A stretch of DNA of 64,000 nt, taken from Bacillus sp. FJAT-18017. Its GTDB lineage: Bacteria; Bacillota; Bacilli; Bacillales; Cytobacillaceae. The stretch spans positions 289,001 through 353,000 of the forward strand of contig NZ_CP012602.1 in NCBI RefSeq assembly GCF_001278805.1. The letters are read 5' to 3'. The translations under genes were made by a program, and so were the position numbers. Below the pieces are notes generated by a model. The model was given only the letters and a program-made list of their open reading frames with translations. It was not told the DNA's origin and ran no database searches. How positions within the stretch are numbered: position 1 is the first letter of the stretch; each line of letters opens with the position of its first letter. Positions 17,749 to 26,699 of the stretch are shown one piece after another.

Positions 17749-20229
17749 TTGAAAAGAACTTCTTTAATTTTGTCCTTATGCTTGGTATTCAGTATTTTTT
17801 TCAGCAGTTTTCAAGCAGCCCCAAATAAAGCGAGTGCTAATGGGGCCGCTGTAATCGAAAAAGGGCTCCTATCTACGATTACAGAGAGTCTGCAGCCTCA
17901 GCAGGTCATTGTCACATTTAAGGAAGATGCCGCTACACAATCCAAAATTCTTTCTGTTCTTCATTCATTAGGCCTTGAAAAAGGGATAGTCCTTAACAAG
18001 CTGCCAATAGCAGGCGTGCTTGCAACAAAGGAGCAAGTCGAGAAGCTTGCACAGAACGAAAATGTACTTTCGATATATTCGAATAAAAAGCTTAAGTATG
18101 AAAATAAGGAAGCCACTGAATTAACTGGAGTAGACAGGCTCAGAAATGAGTCAGCCTTTACAAAGCAGAACGGTGGAATACCAGTAAATGGCCAGGGAGT
18201 TGGAGTTGTCATCAATGACAGTGGTGTTGACGGAACACATAAAGATCACGAGTTTGGCGGGCATCTTGTCCAAAACGTCCTTGGGGCCACCAATTTGAAT
18301 GCACTTAATGAACTTTTACCAGTTAGCTGGATTGAAAACGTACCGAATACTGACTCGACCTCTGGACATGGTACCCACGTCGCCGGAATAGTCGGAGGAA
18401 CTGGGGCTATGTCAAAGGGGGAATATGAAGGTGTTGCACCTGGCGCAAAATTGATCGGCTATGGCTCAGGTGCAGCAGTGGCCATGCTTGATACTCTTGG
18501 AGGATTTGATTATGCGCTTACCCATCAGGCAGAATACAATATCCGTGTGATTACAAATTCGTGGGGAGATACCGGTGATGCAGGTACCGACTTTGATCCA
18601 TATAATCCTATTAATATCGCAACAAAGAAATTATACGACAGAGGCATTGTAACTATTTTCTCAGCCGGTAATTCCGGGCCAGGGGATTCTACTATTTCAG
18701 GAAACTACAAAAAAGCACCTTGGGTTATTACGGTTGCAGCGGGAACGAAGCAAGGCCAGCTTGCGGACTTCTCATCCCGGGGAGTGAAGGGCAAAGGTGG
18801 TACAGTAACAGTTGGCTCCCAGACATGGAAGTGGGAAGACCGTCCAACTGTAACAGCACCAGGGCAAACCATCATATCAACCCGGGTCCTTGCGCCAGTT
18901 GCGGCCTTGGGGGCGACAGATGATGTCAACCTTATCCCTCCGGCTTATCTGCCTTACTATACGACTATGAGCGGTACTTCGATGGCAGCGCCTCATGTCG
19001 CGGGCATTGTTGCCCTATTGCTTGATGCCAATCCGGAATTAAATCCACTTCAGGTAAAACAAATTCTTCAGGAGACTGCGACCAATATGCCTGGCTATGA
19101 GAGCTGGGAAGTGGGTGCGGGCTATGTCAACGCGTACGCGGCAGTTGATGCGGCATTAAACAACCGTTCATATGGAAAAACATTGAATAGTAATCTCGTT
19201 TTCAATTCTACAGCTCAAATCAGTGCAGAGAGCCAGCAAATTTCATTGAATTATAGCCCTCTGGCGCTAACCAATGAGTCCTCATTTAATGTTCCTGCAG
19301 GTTTAACTGAGCTTGTTGCCCGGACGAACGCGTATGGCCTGCTTGGCCAGACGGGCAATACGGTAAACCTCGTCCTGACTGCACCAGATGGAACGAGATA
19401 TACATCAGGCATTTACCTCCTCTTTCCGTTATATGTCGACCGTACAGTCCAGGTTGTAAATCCGCAGCCCGGTACCTGGAAAGTAAGTGTAGAGGGTCTT
19501 GAAGGTGCGCTGGCATTGCCTGAAACGCTTGCTATCGAGGTCGTTTCAAAACAAGCTGGCAGCTATACAGGACTCAATGACATCGCAAGCCATCCAGCAG
19601 AATCGGCTATCAAACTTGCAGTATCGAAGCGGCTTGTTGACGGAAAAAATACAAAGAACTTTGAACCGGATGCAGCTTTAAAGCGGTCTGAGCTTGCCTG
19701 TTATCTTGTAATGGGGGCCGGAGTAAGGCAGCAGCTCCCTATAACAGGCGTGAACAGTGTTTCCGACGTTAAATCAGCAGATCTGTCATTTGTTGAAGCT
19801 GTCCTGGGTAAAGGGGCAGCATTGAAGGATGTCAATCAGGATGATAAAGGTGTTATGCTTCCGAGTGCTTCCGGCAAGTTTGCCCCCGATGAAAAGGTAA
19901 CCCGTGCTCAGTTGGCATACTCGCTCGTTCAAGCATTGGGGCTAGAGAAAGAGGCTGACAAGTTAAAAGGGCAGGCGCTGACTGTGCAGTATAACGATAC
20001 GAGAGTGCCAATCCAGGATGCTTCTTCTATCCCTCAAGAGCTGAGGGGACATGTCCAACTTGCCCTTGATATGAATATATTGAATGCTTACTTTTCAGTT
20101 GTCCAAGGGCCTTTTGATCTTAAACCAACCATTACTGCTAAGTTTGACCCAGGCAAAACAGTGACTCGCGCCGATTACGCCGTGGCGGTTACCCGATATT
20201 TTGCCAGCTATCACCCTGCCGCTCAGTAA
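17749..20229 (+). CDS. Secreted subtilisin-family serine protease with three SLH domains (copy 1)
   Basis: The 826-residue exported protease begins with a signal peptide (MKRTSLILSLCLVFSIFFSS) and an I9-like propeptide (about 45-115). An S8 catalytic domain follows, with Asp157 (VINDSGVDGTH), His207 (SGHGTHVAG), oxyanion Asn308 (SAGNSGPG) and Ser411 (GTSMAAPHVAG). A beta-rich segment (about 480-610) and three SLH repeats (about 620-820) come next, which should hold it on the cell wall. TTG 17749 is used because GGAGG lies 8 nt upstream; the in-frame ATG 17734 overlaps that site. It forms a tandem pair with the next gene. It probably degrades extracellular protein or processes surface proteins. 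Confidence 0.92.
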   Translation: MKRTSLILSLCLVFSIFFSSFQAAPNKASANGAAVIEKGLLSTITESLQPQQVIVTFKEDAATQSKILSVLHSLGLEKGIVLNKLPIAGVLATKEQVEKLAQNENVLSIYSNKKLKYENKEATELTGVDRLRNESAFTKQNGGIPVNGQGVGVVINDSGVDGTHKDHEFGGHLVQNVLGATNLNALNELLPVSWIENVPNTDSTSGHGTHVAGIVGGTGAMSKGEYEGVAPGAKLIGYGSGAAVAMLDTLGGFDYALTHQAEYNIRVITNSWGDTGDAGTDFDPYNPINIATKKLYDRGIVTIFSAGNSGPGDSTISGNYKKAPWVITVAAGTKQGQLADFSSRGVKGKGGTVTVGSQTWKWEDRPTVTAPGQTIISTRVLAPVAALGATDDVNLIPPAYLPYYTTMSGTSMAAPHVAGIVALLLDANPELNPLQVKQILQETATNMPGYESWEVGAGYVNAYAAVDAALNNRSYGKTLNSNLVFNSTAQISAESQQISLNYSPLALTNESSFNVPAGLTELVARTNAYGLLGQTGNTVNLVLTAPDGTRYTSGIYLLFPLYVDRTVQVVNPQPGTWKVSVEGLEGALALPETLAIEVVSKQAGSYTGLNDIASHPAESAIKLAVSKRLVDGKNTKNFEPDAALKRSELACYLVMGAGVRQQLPITGVNSVSDVKSADLSFVEAVLGKGAALKDVNQDDKGVMLPSASGKFAPDEKVTRAQLAYSLVQALGLEKEADKLKGQALTVQYNDTRVPIQDASSIPQELRGHVQLALDMNILNAYFSVVQGPFDLKPTITAKFDPGKTVTRADYAVAVTRYFASYHPAAQ

Positions 20230-20248
20230 GAAATAAATAAACCAAAGG

Positions 20249-20275
20249 ATCCTCGCTGTTAAGGCGGGGATTTTC
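20249..20275 (+). terminator. Probable terminator of protease gene 1
   Basis: ATCCTCGC (20249-20256) pairs with GCGGGGAT (20264-20271), including one G-U pair, followed by TTTTC. A modest terminator. Confidence 0.6.
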
Positions 20276-20435
20276 TACTACTACGGATATAGTCCATTTC
20301 TACTCTATAACTTTTGTATGACATAAAAATAGTACTTTTTTAAAAACAAGTTACACCCTTTGCTGAATAGAAGAATGTTGGGATTTTTACGATAATCATA
20401 GTAGGAAACTCAAAAAATGTGGGAGGGAAAGCATA

Positions 20436-22889
20436 ATGAAAAAATGGTTATCCGGCATTGTCAGTTTGGTATTATTACTTTCATTATTTGCACCTGGATT
20501 TGCAAAAACAAAGGCGGCACTTCTTCCTGCCGTAGTTGACAGCAACCTAGAAAAAGCACTTGAAACAGCTACTGGCAGTCTGCAGGTTATTGTCACGTTT
20601 GATGGAGAAGGTGCACCGTCCACTCCGCAGTTGGATCTGCTTAAGAAGCTTGGAATCTCGACTGGTGTAACAATGAAGTCACTGCCAATCGCAGGGGTAC
20701 TAGCGACCAAGGATCAAATCAAACAGCTGGCATCGGCTGAAGGTGTAAAGTCCCTCTACTTGAATCGCAAGCTTGAATACTATAACTATGACTCAACGTC
20801 ATTAACTGGCGTGGATAAGGCCAAGACGGATGCCGCCATGCAAAAAGCGAATGGGGGATTTCCTCTATCCGGAAAGGGAGTCGGAGTTGTTGTCAATGAC
20901 AGCGGTGTTGATGGGACCCACCGCGACCATCAATTTGGCAAAAACCTCGTTCAAAACGTGCTTGGAAGCACCAATTTAGCCTCGCTGGCACCTGGAATCC
21001 TGCCAGTATCGCACCTTGAAAATGTAGTCAATACAGACACAAATTCAGGCCATGGCACGCACGTAGCCGGAACAGTAGGAGGCACAGGGGCGAGTTCAAG
21101 CGGTAAGTATGAAGGCGTTGCTCCTGGTGCTGATTTGATTGGATATGGTTCAGGTGCGGCCCTGCTAATTCTGGATGGAATTGGCGGGTTTGATTATGCG
21201 ATTACCAACCAATCAAGATACAATATCCGTGTTATTACGAACTCATGGGGCGGATCGGGAGACTTTGATCCGAATAATCCAATTAACATTGCATCAAAAG
21301 CGGCCCATGACCGCGGCATAACGGTTCTTTTTGCGGCAGGAAACGAAGGACCGGGAGAAAACACTCATAACCCATACGCGAAAGCTCCATGGGTAATCTC
21401 GGTTGCCGCAGGGGAAAAAGATGGTTCACTGGCAGACTTCTCGTCAAGAGGCACTAAAGGTGTTGGCGGGACATTTGAAATGGATGGGGAAACATTTACA
21501 TGGGAAGACAGGCCGACCGTTACTGCTCCTGGCGTAAACATTATTTCAACGCGTGTGCTGGCACCTGTTTCTTCACTTGCCATCACTGATGATGCCAATA
21601 TGATTGAACCAGCTTACCTGCCTTTCTATACATCAATGAGCGGTACCTCAATGGCAACCCCTCATGTTGCAGGTATCGTAGCTTTGATGCTGGAAGCTGA
21701 ACCTACGCTTTCACCGGATGAAATCAAGGAAATCCTTCAGGATACTGCTACCAACATGCCTGGGTATGAAACGTGGGAAGCAGGGTCGGGCTATGTAAAT
21801 GCTTATGCTGCCCTAGAAGCAGTCCTGTTTGGCAAAACGTACGGGAAAACAGTAAATGAGAACCAAACGTTCTACAGCAACGTCAATTCAAAAACAGAGC
21901 GGGTCTCATTTGAAGTTGCGTATACTCCTGCAGTACCAAGCCAGCATGAATTTACAGTTCCAGAAGGGATATCCCAGCTTACAGCGAGAATTGATGCCTA
22001 CGGTCTTCTGGGACAGACGGGCAATCCAGTTAACTTAATTCTAATAGCCCCTGATGGGACGGAGTATAGCTCTGGGGTTAATCTCCTGTTTGCTCTTTAC
22101 CCGGACCGCACTGTCTCGGTAACTTCGCCAAAGGCGGGTACATGGAAGGCAGAGGTTAGGGGCTTAAGAGGAGATGAACTGAATCCGATCGGGATCGCAT
22201 TGCCTGAAACGGTGACAGGTTCACTTGCTTTTACAAAGGTAAGCGGCTATTCCGGGCTGAATGATATCTCCGGGCATGCTGCAGCATCCGCGATCCAAAT
22301 GGCGGTCAATGAAAGGTTAATCGACGGCTATGCCGACGGAACATTTAAGCCAGATCAGTATCTTCTGAGAAAAGAGCTTGCCCGCTACCTTGTTATGGGC
22401 GCAGGCATCCGCCAGAACCTTTCCGGGGTTGCAAAGGATGTAGCAGCTGCAGACCTTCCATATGCACTTGCCACACTTGCTAAAGGTTCTGCTATTAAGG
22501 ATGGCGCCATTACGCAAAATGGGGTTATGCGCCTGGATTCATATGGGAATTTCAATCCAAATGGAACGCTGAACCGTGCTGAACTTGCCTACTCACTTGT
22601 TCAGGCGTTAGGCCTTCAGGGACTCGCTAAGGAACACACGGGAGATGTAACCTTCCTTTATAACGGAGAACGAGTTGTATTAAAGGACAGTGCCAGTATC
22701 CCGGCGGATCTAAAGGGATATGTCCAGACAGCCATCGATCTTAATATCCTGACTGTTAAGTACAGTATCAAGCAAGGGGCATTCGATCTGAAGCCTACAA
22801 TTGAGGCAGTATTCGAACCAACAAAGAAAGTTACCCGCGCTGATTATGCTGTTGCATCAACACGCTGGTTCCAGGCATGGTTCCAATAG
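20436..22889 (+). CDS. Secreted subtilisin-family serine protease with three SLH domains (copy 2)
   Basis: An 817-residue paralogue of the preceding protease with the same order of parts: signal peptide (1-28), I9-like propeptide, S8 domain, beta-rich linker and three SLH repeats. Catalytic residues are Asp155 (VVNDSGVDGTH), His206 (SGHGTHVAG), Asn303 (AAGNEGPG) and Ser405 (GTSMATPHVAG). Identity to copy 1 is high in the catalytic core and lower in the propeptide and the SLH region. GGGAGGGAAAGC precedes the ATG. The two genes are 206 nt apart with a terminator between them, so they can be expressed independently. Divergent propeptides suggest self-specific maturation. Confidence 0.92.
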   Translation: MKKWLSGIVSLVLLLSLFAPGFAKTKAALLPAVVDSNLEKALETATGSLQVIVTFDGEGAPSTPQLDLLKKLGISTGVTMKSLPIAGVLATKDQIKQLASAEGVKSLYLNRKLEYYNYDSTSLTGVDKAKTDAAMQKANGGFPLSGKGVGVVVNDSGVDGTHRDHQFGKNLVQNVLGSTNLASLAPGILPVSHLENVVNTDTNSGHGTHVAGTVGGTGASSSGKYEGVAPGADLIGYGSGAALLILDGIGGFDYAITNQSRYNIRVITNSWGGSGDFDPNNPINIASKAAHDRGITVLFAAGNEGPGENTHNPYAKAPWVISVAAGEKDGSLADFSSRGTKGVGGTFEMDGETFTWEDRPTVTAPGVNIISTRVLAPVSSLAITDDANMIEPAYLPFYTSMSGTSMATPHVAGIVALMLEAEPTLSPDEIKEILQDTATNMPGYETWEAGSGYVNAYAALEAVLFGKTYGKTVNENQTFYSNVNSKTERVSFEVAYTPAVPSQHEFTVPEGISQLTARIDAYGLLGQTGNPVNLILIAPDGTEYSSGVNLLFALYPDRTVSVTSPKAGTWKAEVRGLRGDELNPIGIALPETVTGSLAFTKVSGYSGLNDISGHAAASAIQMAVNERLIDGYADGTFKPDQYLLRKELARYLVMGAGIRQNLSGVAKDVAAADLPYALATLAKGSAIKDGAITQNGVMRLDSYGNFNPNGTLNRAELAYSLVQALGLQGLAKEHTGDVTFLYNGERVVLKDSASIPADLKGYVQTAIDLNILTVKYSIKQGAFDLKPTIEAVFEPTKKVTRADYAVASTRWFQAWFQ

Positions 22890-22995
22890 AGTGTAGTTTA
22901 ATCAAAAGGGGGGTCTCCACCTCCCTTTGTGTTAATTACAGAAATAACCCTCTATTTTTTTGAGACAAGAGTATTATAATATATATGTAAAAGCT

Positions 22996-23029
22996 GGGGA
23001 TTCGGACAGGCGAATTCCTTTTTCTTTTT
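22996..23029 (+). terminator. Terminator-like hairpin upstream of the ybaK-like gene
   Basis: GGGGATTCG (22996-23004) pairs with CGAATTCCT (23011-23019) with two G-U pairs, followed by TTTTTCTTTTT. It probably ends transcription from the protease gene 100 nt upstream, which has no better terminator; it could also act as an attenuator for the ybaK-like gene. A TATAAT lies upstream at about 22974. Confidence 0.6.
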
Positions 23030-23104
23030 GGCTGTGTTAGCAGATTATGTTGATTTTATTAAGTGTTGGTTGTAGCGGAAATCAACACATTTGTTTAACA
23101 CAGC
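23030..23104 (+). mobile_element. Candidate 75-bp MITE with inverted ends and 9-bp flanking direct repeats
   Basis: GCTGTGTTA at 23031-23039 is the exact inverse of TAACACAGC at 23096-23104. Inside, TGTTGATTT (23048-23056) pairs with AAATCAACA (23079-23087). The unit is flanked by identical TTTCTTTTT at 23021-23029 and 23105-23113, which looks like a target-site duplication. The right flank runs into AAAGGAG, the ribosome binding site of the next gene. There is no coding content. The T-rich flanks could match by chance, and the structure may equally be a leader hairpin. Confidence 0.45.
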
Positions 23105-23129
23105 TTTCTTTTTAAAGGAGTTGAGAAAA

Positions 23130-23606
23130 ATGGCGGGCAGCAAAACTAATGCGATGAGAATTCTTGATTCGAAAAAGGCTGAATATTCCATGCTCTCCTA
23201 TGGAGCAAATGACGGCAAAATTGATGGTGTATCAGTAGCTGGAAAAATCGGCCGGCCAGTAGAGCAAGTGTTTAAAACACTTGTTGCCCAGGGTGTATCA
23301 AAGGAAATTTTTGTATTTGTTATTCCCGCGGCAGAGGAATTGGATTTGAAAAAGGCTGCCAGGGCTGCAGGGGATAAAAAGGTAGAAATGATACCTGTTA
23401 AGGATATTCAAAAGTTCACAGGCTATATAAGAGGTGGATGTTCGCCTGTAGGAATGAAGAAGCTTTATAGGACATTTATTGACATTCGGGCAGCCGAGCA
23501 GGAAACAATTATAGTTAGCGGCGGGAAAATAGGGGTTCAAATTGAACTATCCCCTAATACGCTGATAGAAAGTATACAAGCCGGGCTAGTGGATTTGACG
23601 AAATAG
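23130..23606 (+). CDS. ybaK: YbaK/EbsC-type aminoacyl-tRNA deacylase
   Basis: The 158-residue cytoplasmic protein is a single YbaK/ProX domain. In characterised members this removes Cys mischarged on tRNA-Pro. Landmarks are the early MAGSKTNAMRILDSKKAEYS, GRPVEQVFKTLVAQG with the conserved Lys, and YIRGGCSPVGMKK, the GGxSPxG substrate loop. ATG 23130 is used because AAAGGAG lies 9 nt upstream; upstream in-frame starts fall inside the inverted-repeat element. The gene stands alone. Confidence 0.9.
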   Translation: MAGSKTNAMRILDSKKAEYSMLSYGANDGKIDGVSVAGKIGRPVEQVFKTLVAQGVSKEIFVFVIPAAEELDLKKAARAAGDKKVEMIPVKDIQKFTGYIRGGCSPVGMKKLYRTFIDIRAAEQETIIVSGGKIGVQIELSPNTLIESIQAGLVDLTK

Positions 23607-23900
23607 TGGTGCACAATTCCACTAATCTGGTGTGTTCTTTCGCAAATCATTCATTAACATCTGCCAAGAATCTTTATCGACAAAATGTACTCTTATTCCC
23701 CAGGAAATTATCTCATTTCTTTTCGTTGTAAACTATCATGACATTTTTCCCTCATGCTGCTATGGAAGGTTATTCGCCACCTATACGTATGACACTTTCG
23801 GTCTCAAAATAATGAAATTAAGCAGTGTAATCAAGAGCACTTTTAAATTAATTATAAGCCTCCCTGAAATACTATTAAAAGCGAATATCCTAAAATCAAA
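23607..23900. other. Intergenic stretch with no recognised feature
   Basis: This AT-rich gap of about 300 nt separates the convergent ybaK-like and HD-domain genes. A 115-codon open frame crosses it on the + strand but has no ribosome binding site, runs into the neighbouring gene and shows no protein-like composition. Confidence 0.5.
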
Positions 23901-23901
23901 A

Positions 23902-23934
23902 ACCCTGACTCCTCCTACGAGGCTTGATCAGGGT
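23902..23934 (-). terminator. Terminator overlapping the end of the HD-domain gene
   Basis: ACCCTGA (23902-23908) and TCAGGGT (23928-23934) pair across a 19-nt loop that contains the stop codon of the leftward gene. On the reverse strand the stem is followed by TTTTTG. Confidence 0.65.
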
Positions 23935-24451
23935 CTTCTTTTTCCAACTCTACATCAATTAGTTTATCCAACCGTTTGAGGCTATTGAGTGCCCTGTCAT
24001 ACTCGATAGTCCGGTAATGATGCGCTCCGCCTTCTTCCTCATCCTTTTCATCCGCCCATTTAACAATCTGCTGCAGCGGAGTTCGGACAATGTCATTTGT
24101 AGGCAGGAAGGAGTCGGTATGAAACAGGATAGCCAGCGCAATTGTCTTGGCCTTTACCGGGTTCTCGCCGAGCCGGATCAACAGTTTGTGAGCACGCTCT
24201 GCCCCCTTGATGGCATGTATATCATTTTTCCTATACAATTCATAATCCCATTTTCCGTTCCGATACCAGGTATAGTGGCCCATGTCGTGTAAAAATCCCG
24301 CCTTAGAGGCGATATCGACGTCTTGGCCGTGTTCCTTTGCCATATTGAATGCGTGATGGGCAACTGCAATGGCGTGTGCCATACCCGAGCGATTCAAGTA
24401 TTTCTGGGTGATATGGTGCCTGAAAATCTGCTCTAGTGTTACGTCCCTCAT
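23915..24451 (-). CDS. HD-domain phosphohydrolase-like protein
   Basis: A 178-residue cytoplasmic protein with a metal-dependent HD fold. The pattern is H at the start of the domain (SGMAHAIAVAHHA), HD in AGFLHDMGHYTWY, a further His (ILFHTDSF) and a late Asp (KWADEKDEEEGG). These would bind one or two divalent metals for phosphate-ester hydrolysis. Substrate is unknown; it is too short for the ppGpp or dGTPase families. GGAGG lies 6 nt before the ATG. It is monocistronic and convergent with the ybaK-like gene. Confidence 0.75.
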   Translation of the reverse strand: MRDVTLEQIFRHHITQKYLNRSGMAHAIAVAHHAFNMAKEHGQDVDIASKAGFLHDMGHYTWYRNGKWDYELYRKNDIHAIKGAERAHKLLIRLGENPVKAKTIALAILFHTDSFLPTNDIVRTPLQQIVKWADEKDEEEGGAHHYRTIEYDRALNSLKRLDKLIDVELEKEDPDQAS

Positions 24452-24584
24452 CCTTTTCCTCCATTAATGTTATTTCCAACGAGTATATCATGTCCCCAAA
24501 CCGCGGGGAAATGCCTGTTATGCAGAAAAGACCCCGGAGTCGGAGTCCTTTATTTATATTATTTTAAAAGTATTCTTTGAGAAT

Positions 24585-24699
24585 TCCAGCTCCAGCGCCT
24601 AGCCCCCCCGAGGTCCTAAGCCAATACTCCCCGGGGGCAGACCCATCCGGCGAGCCTTACCTTAAGCTGTGGGGGCTAGCAAGGCGCTTTTGCTTTTAT
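24585..24699 (-). repeat. Dispersed intergenic repeat, short copy (inverted orientation)
   Basis: It begins TTCCAGCTCCAGCGCCTAG and ends AAGGCGCTTTTGCTTTT, the inverse of the ends seen at 9877-10142. The centre (CCCCGAGGTCCTAAGCC with GGGGGCAGACC) shares GC-rich words with the copy at 43123. No coding potential. Confidence 0.65.
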
Positions 24700-24817
24700 A
24701 TGTTAACCGCCCCGGGGCGGAGAATGCTTAATTACTGCTACTATTCCCCGCATAACGTGATTTAAACGCATTGCAGTTAATGTTGCTTTTTGCTGAAAAT
24801 CAATCTGTTTGTGGGCA

Positions 24818-24857
24818 TTCACCCATGGGTGAAGAGCTGCATACGATAATGGGTGAA
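24818..24857 (+). promoter_or_regulatory. 16-bp perfect palindrome plus a third half-site: candidate operator
   Basis: TTCACCCATGGGTGAA (24818-24833) is a perfect palindrome, and its right half recurs as ATGGGTGAA at 24849-24857. CATACGAT (24840-24847) between them resembles a sigma-E -10 box, but no matching -35 was found. The sites are 35-70 nt before the double P-loop ATPase gene. Confidence 0.4.
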
Positions 24858-24890
24858 ACAATCCATTTGTTTGAATAGGGGTGTGTGCAA

Positions 24891-25994
24891 GTGGCGGGAA
24901 GGATTAGGAATTACTTTGCTGGGGGAAATACGGCCAGGGGCTTCCATAGTTTGTATGATTCCAATCTTCAAGGGCTAGAAAAGCTTTTCATCCTAAAGGG
25001 AGGTCCTGGAACGGGGAAATCTTCTCTAATGAAGGCGATCGGCAGGGAGTGGAACGAACGTGGTTTTGACATTGAGCTGCTTCATTGCTCTTCTGATAAC
25101 CAATCCATAGATGGAGTCATCATACCAGCTTTGAAAATCGGTATCGTTGATGGGACACATCCACATGTGATTGAGCCATCTGCGCCTGGTGCAATTGAAG
25201 AGTATATTAACCTGGGAGAAGCATGGGATTCGTCAGCTCTCAAACAGCATAAAGATAAAATTTTAAACTTAAATAAGAATATAGGAGAAGCCTTTAAGAC
25301 AGCTTATTCCACTTTTAAGGATGCGCTTGAAATTCATGACGAATGGGAGCTTATTTACATCCAGAGTATGGACTTCCAAAAGGCAGATGAACTGACTGCA
25401 AAGCTGATTGACCAGTTCTTTGGGAAAATCAGGCTGAATAAATCAAGTGATGTCCGCCACAGATTCCTCGGTGCGGCCACTCCTGCCGGTGCGGTGGACT
25501 TTGTCCCTAACCTTACCGAGGATGTACAAAAGAGATATTTTATCAAGGGACGGCCGGGTAGCGGAAAGTCCACAATGCTAAAGAAACTTGCTAAGGGCGC
25601 AGAAGATCGGGGAATTGATGTGGAAATTTATCATTGTGGATTTGACCCGCATAGCCTTGATATGGTTGTGTTTCGCGAAATTGGGATTGCAATTTTTGAC
25701 AGTACCGCGCCACATGAATACTTTCCAAGCCGTGATGGAGATGAAATCATCGATATGTATGAGCTTTTAATTGCGCCGGCAACCGATGAAATTTTTGCTG
25801 GCCGGATTGAATCAATTTCGGGAAGGTACAAAGCAAAGATGAAGGAAGCAACCTCCCATCTGGCAAGGGCTAAAGAACTTCATGACGAACTTGAAGCAAT
25901 CTATATACCAGCTATGGATTTTAAAAAGGTAGACGCTATCAGGGATAAGGTCGCGGGCCAAATCCGATCACTGGCAGAGGTAAAAGTCCATTAA
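24891..25994 (+). CDS. Double P-loop ATPase of unknown function (PRK06851-like)
   Basis: The 367-residue protein consists of two homologous NTPase halves. The first has Walker A LKGGPGTGKSSLMKAI near residue 38 and the second FIKGRPGSGKSTMLKKL near residue 220. Each is followed by a matching ELLHCSSDNQSID/EIYHCGFDPHSLD segment and each ends with a similar helix (IYIQSMDFQKAD/IYIPAMDFKKVD). This indicates an internal duplication. No DNA-binding or transport domain is seen. GTG 24891 is chosen because GGGG lies 9 nt upstream; GTG 24885 is too close. It shares a 25-nt gap with the glycine-rich gene downstream. In other Bacillaceae such proteins are only annotated as ATPases. Confidence 0.8.
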   Translation: MAGRIRNYFAGGNTARGFHSLYDSNLQGLEKLFILKGGPGTGKSSLMKAIGREWNERGFDIELLHCSSDNQSIDGVIIPALKIGIVDGTHPHVIEPSAPGAIEEYINLGEAWDSSALKQHKDKILNLNKNIGEAFKTAYSTFKDALEIHDEWELIYIQSMDFQKADELTAKLIDQFFGKIRLNKSSDVRHRFLGAATPAGAVDFVPNLTEDVQKRYFIKGRPGSGKSTMLKKLAKGAEDRGIDVEIYHCGFDPHSLDMVVFREIGIAIFDSTAPHEYFPSRDGDEIIDMYELLIAPATDEIFAGRIESISGRYKAKMKEATSHLARAKELHDELEAIYIPAMDFKKVDAIRDKVAGQIRSLAEVKVH

Positions 25995-26019
25995 GGAATA
26001 ATTATAAGGAGGAATTACA

Positions 26020-26463
26020 TTGGATAACAATAACTTTTACGCAAACGGATATGTCCCTGGACAGGAACAAGGTGATTTCAGGCAATTTCCGGGAGGCGGA
26101 TTTGGAGGAGGCCAGTTTCCAGGAGGAGGATTCCCCGGTGGCGGAGCTACTGGCGGGATGTTTCCCGGTGGAGGGGCGACAGGAGGAGTTTTTCCAGGTG
26201 GAGGCCAGGACGGTCCTCCATTCGGCCCCCCGCCATTTGCAACACCGCAAGAATCCCAGGCGGCTGCGTTCGCGGTTGATCCGGGCGGAATTAGGCGCTG
26301 CCTTTACCGTTACACATACATTTGGCTAAATAATGGCAACAGCTTTTGGTTCTATCCAACTTTTGTAGGGAGGACATCGATTGCTGGCTGGCGTTGGAGG
26401 AGAAGGGGCTGGTCCTATTATGGAACAGACTTGAGAAGAATCCGTTCCTTCAGATGCTTTTAG
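26020..26463 (+). CDS. Glycine-rich FPGGG-repeat protein with aromatic C-terminal domain
   Basis: The 147-residue protein starts at TTG with AAGGAGG 6 nt upstream. Residues 20-65 are repeats built on FPGGG and GATGG. The C-terminal 55 residues are rich in Trp, Tyr, Phe and Arg (RCLYRYTYIWLNNGNSFWFY, then WRWRRRGWSYYG) and end RIRSFRCF with two conserved-looking Cys. There is no signal peptide. Low-complexity Gly-rich proteins with an aromatic domain occur in spore coats and on surfaces of Bacillaceae, but the function is unknown. It follows the ATPase gene by 25 nt and ends at a terminator, so the two probably form an operon. Confidence 0.75.
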   Translation: MDNNNFYANGYVPGQEQGDFRQFPGGGFGGGQFPGGGFPGGGATGGMFPGGGATGGVFPGGGQDGPPFGPPPFATPQESQAAAFAVDPGGIRRCLYRYTYIWLNNGNSFWFYPTFVGRTSIAGWRWRRRGWSYYGTDLRRIRSFRCF

Positions 26464-26474
26464 TAAACAAAATT

Positions 26475-26504
26475 GCGTGCGGGCAATTCTCCGCACGCTT
26501 TGTT
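26475..26504 (+). terminator. Rho-independent terminator of the ATPase/glycine-rich operon
   Basis: GCGTGCGG (26475-26482) pairs with CCGCACGC (26491-26498) around an 8-nt loop, followed by TTTGTT. Confidence 0.85.
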
Positions 26505-26699
26505 ATTACATAAAATACGCTCAAATTCCTGGTCATACTCATTCAGTTCCTGCCAAGGCTGTTCTGGATTGCTTTAAGCACGGTCACCCTTGTGTGCTTC
26601 AGTTGCATTTCCTATGTAGATTATTTTGTTGTAATAGTATTAGTGTTTGAATCGACCAGGAAACGAGAAAACTAAGGATAAGAAGAAGGAGGGATTCAT

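Noticed and set aside
23632..23979. 115-codon frame after the ybaK-like gene
   Set aside because: It has no ribosome binding site, overlaps the end of the HD-domain gene in antisense and shows no recognisable domain.
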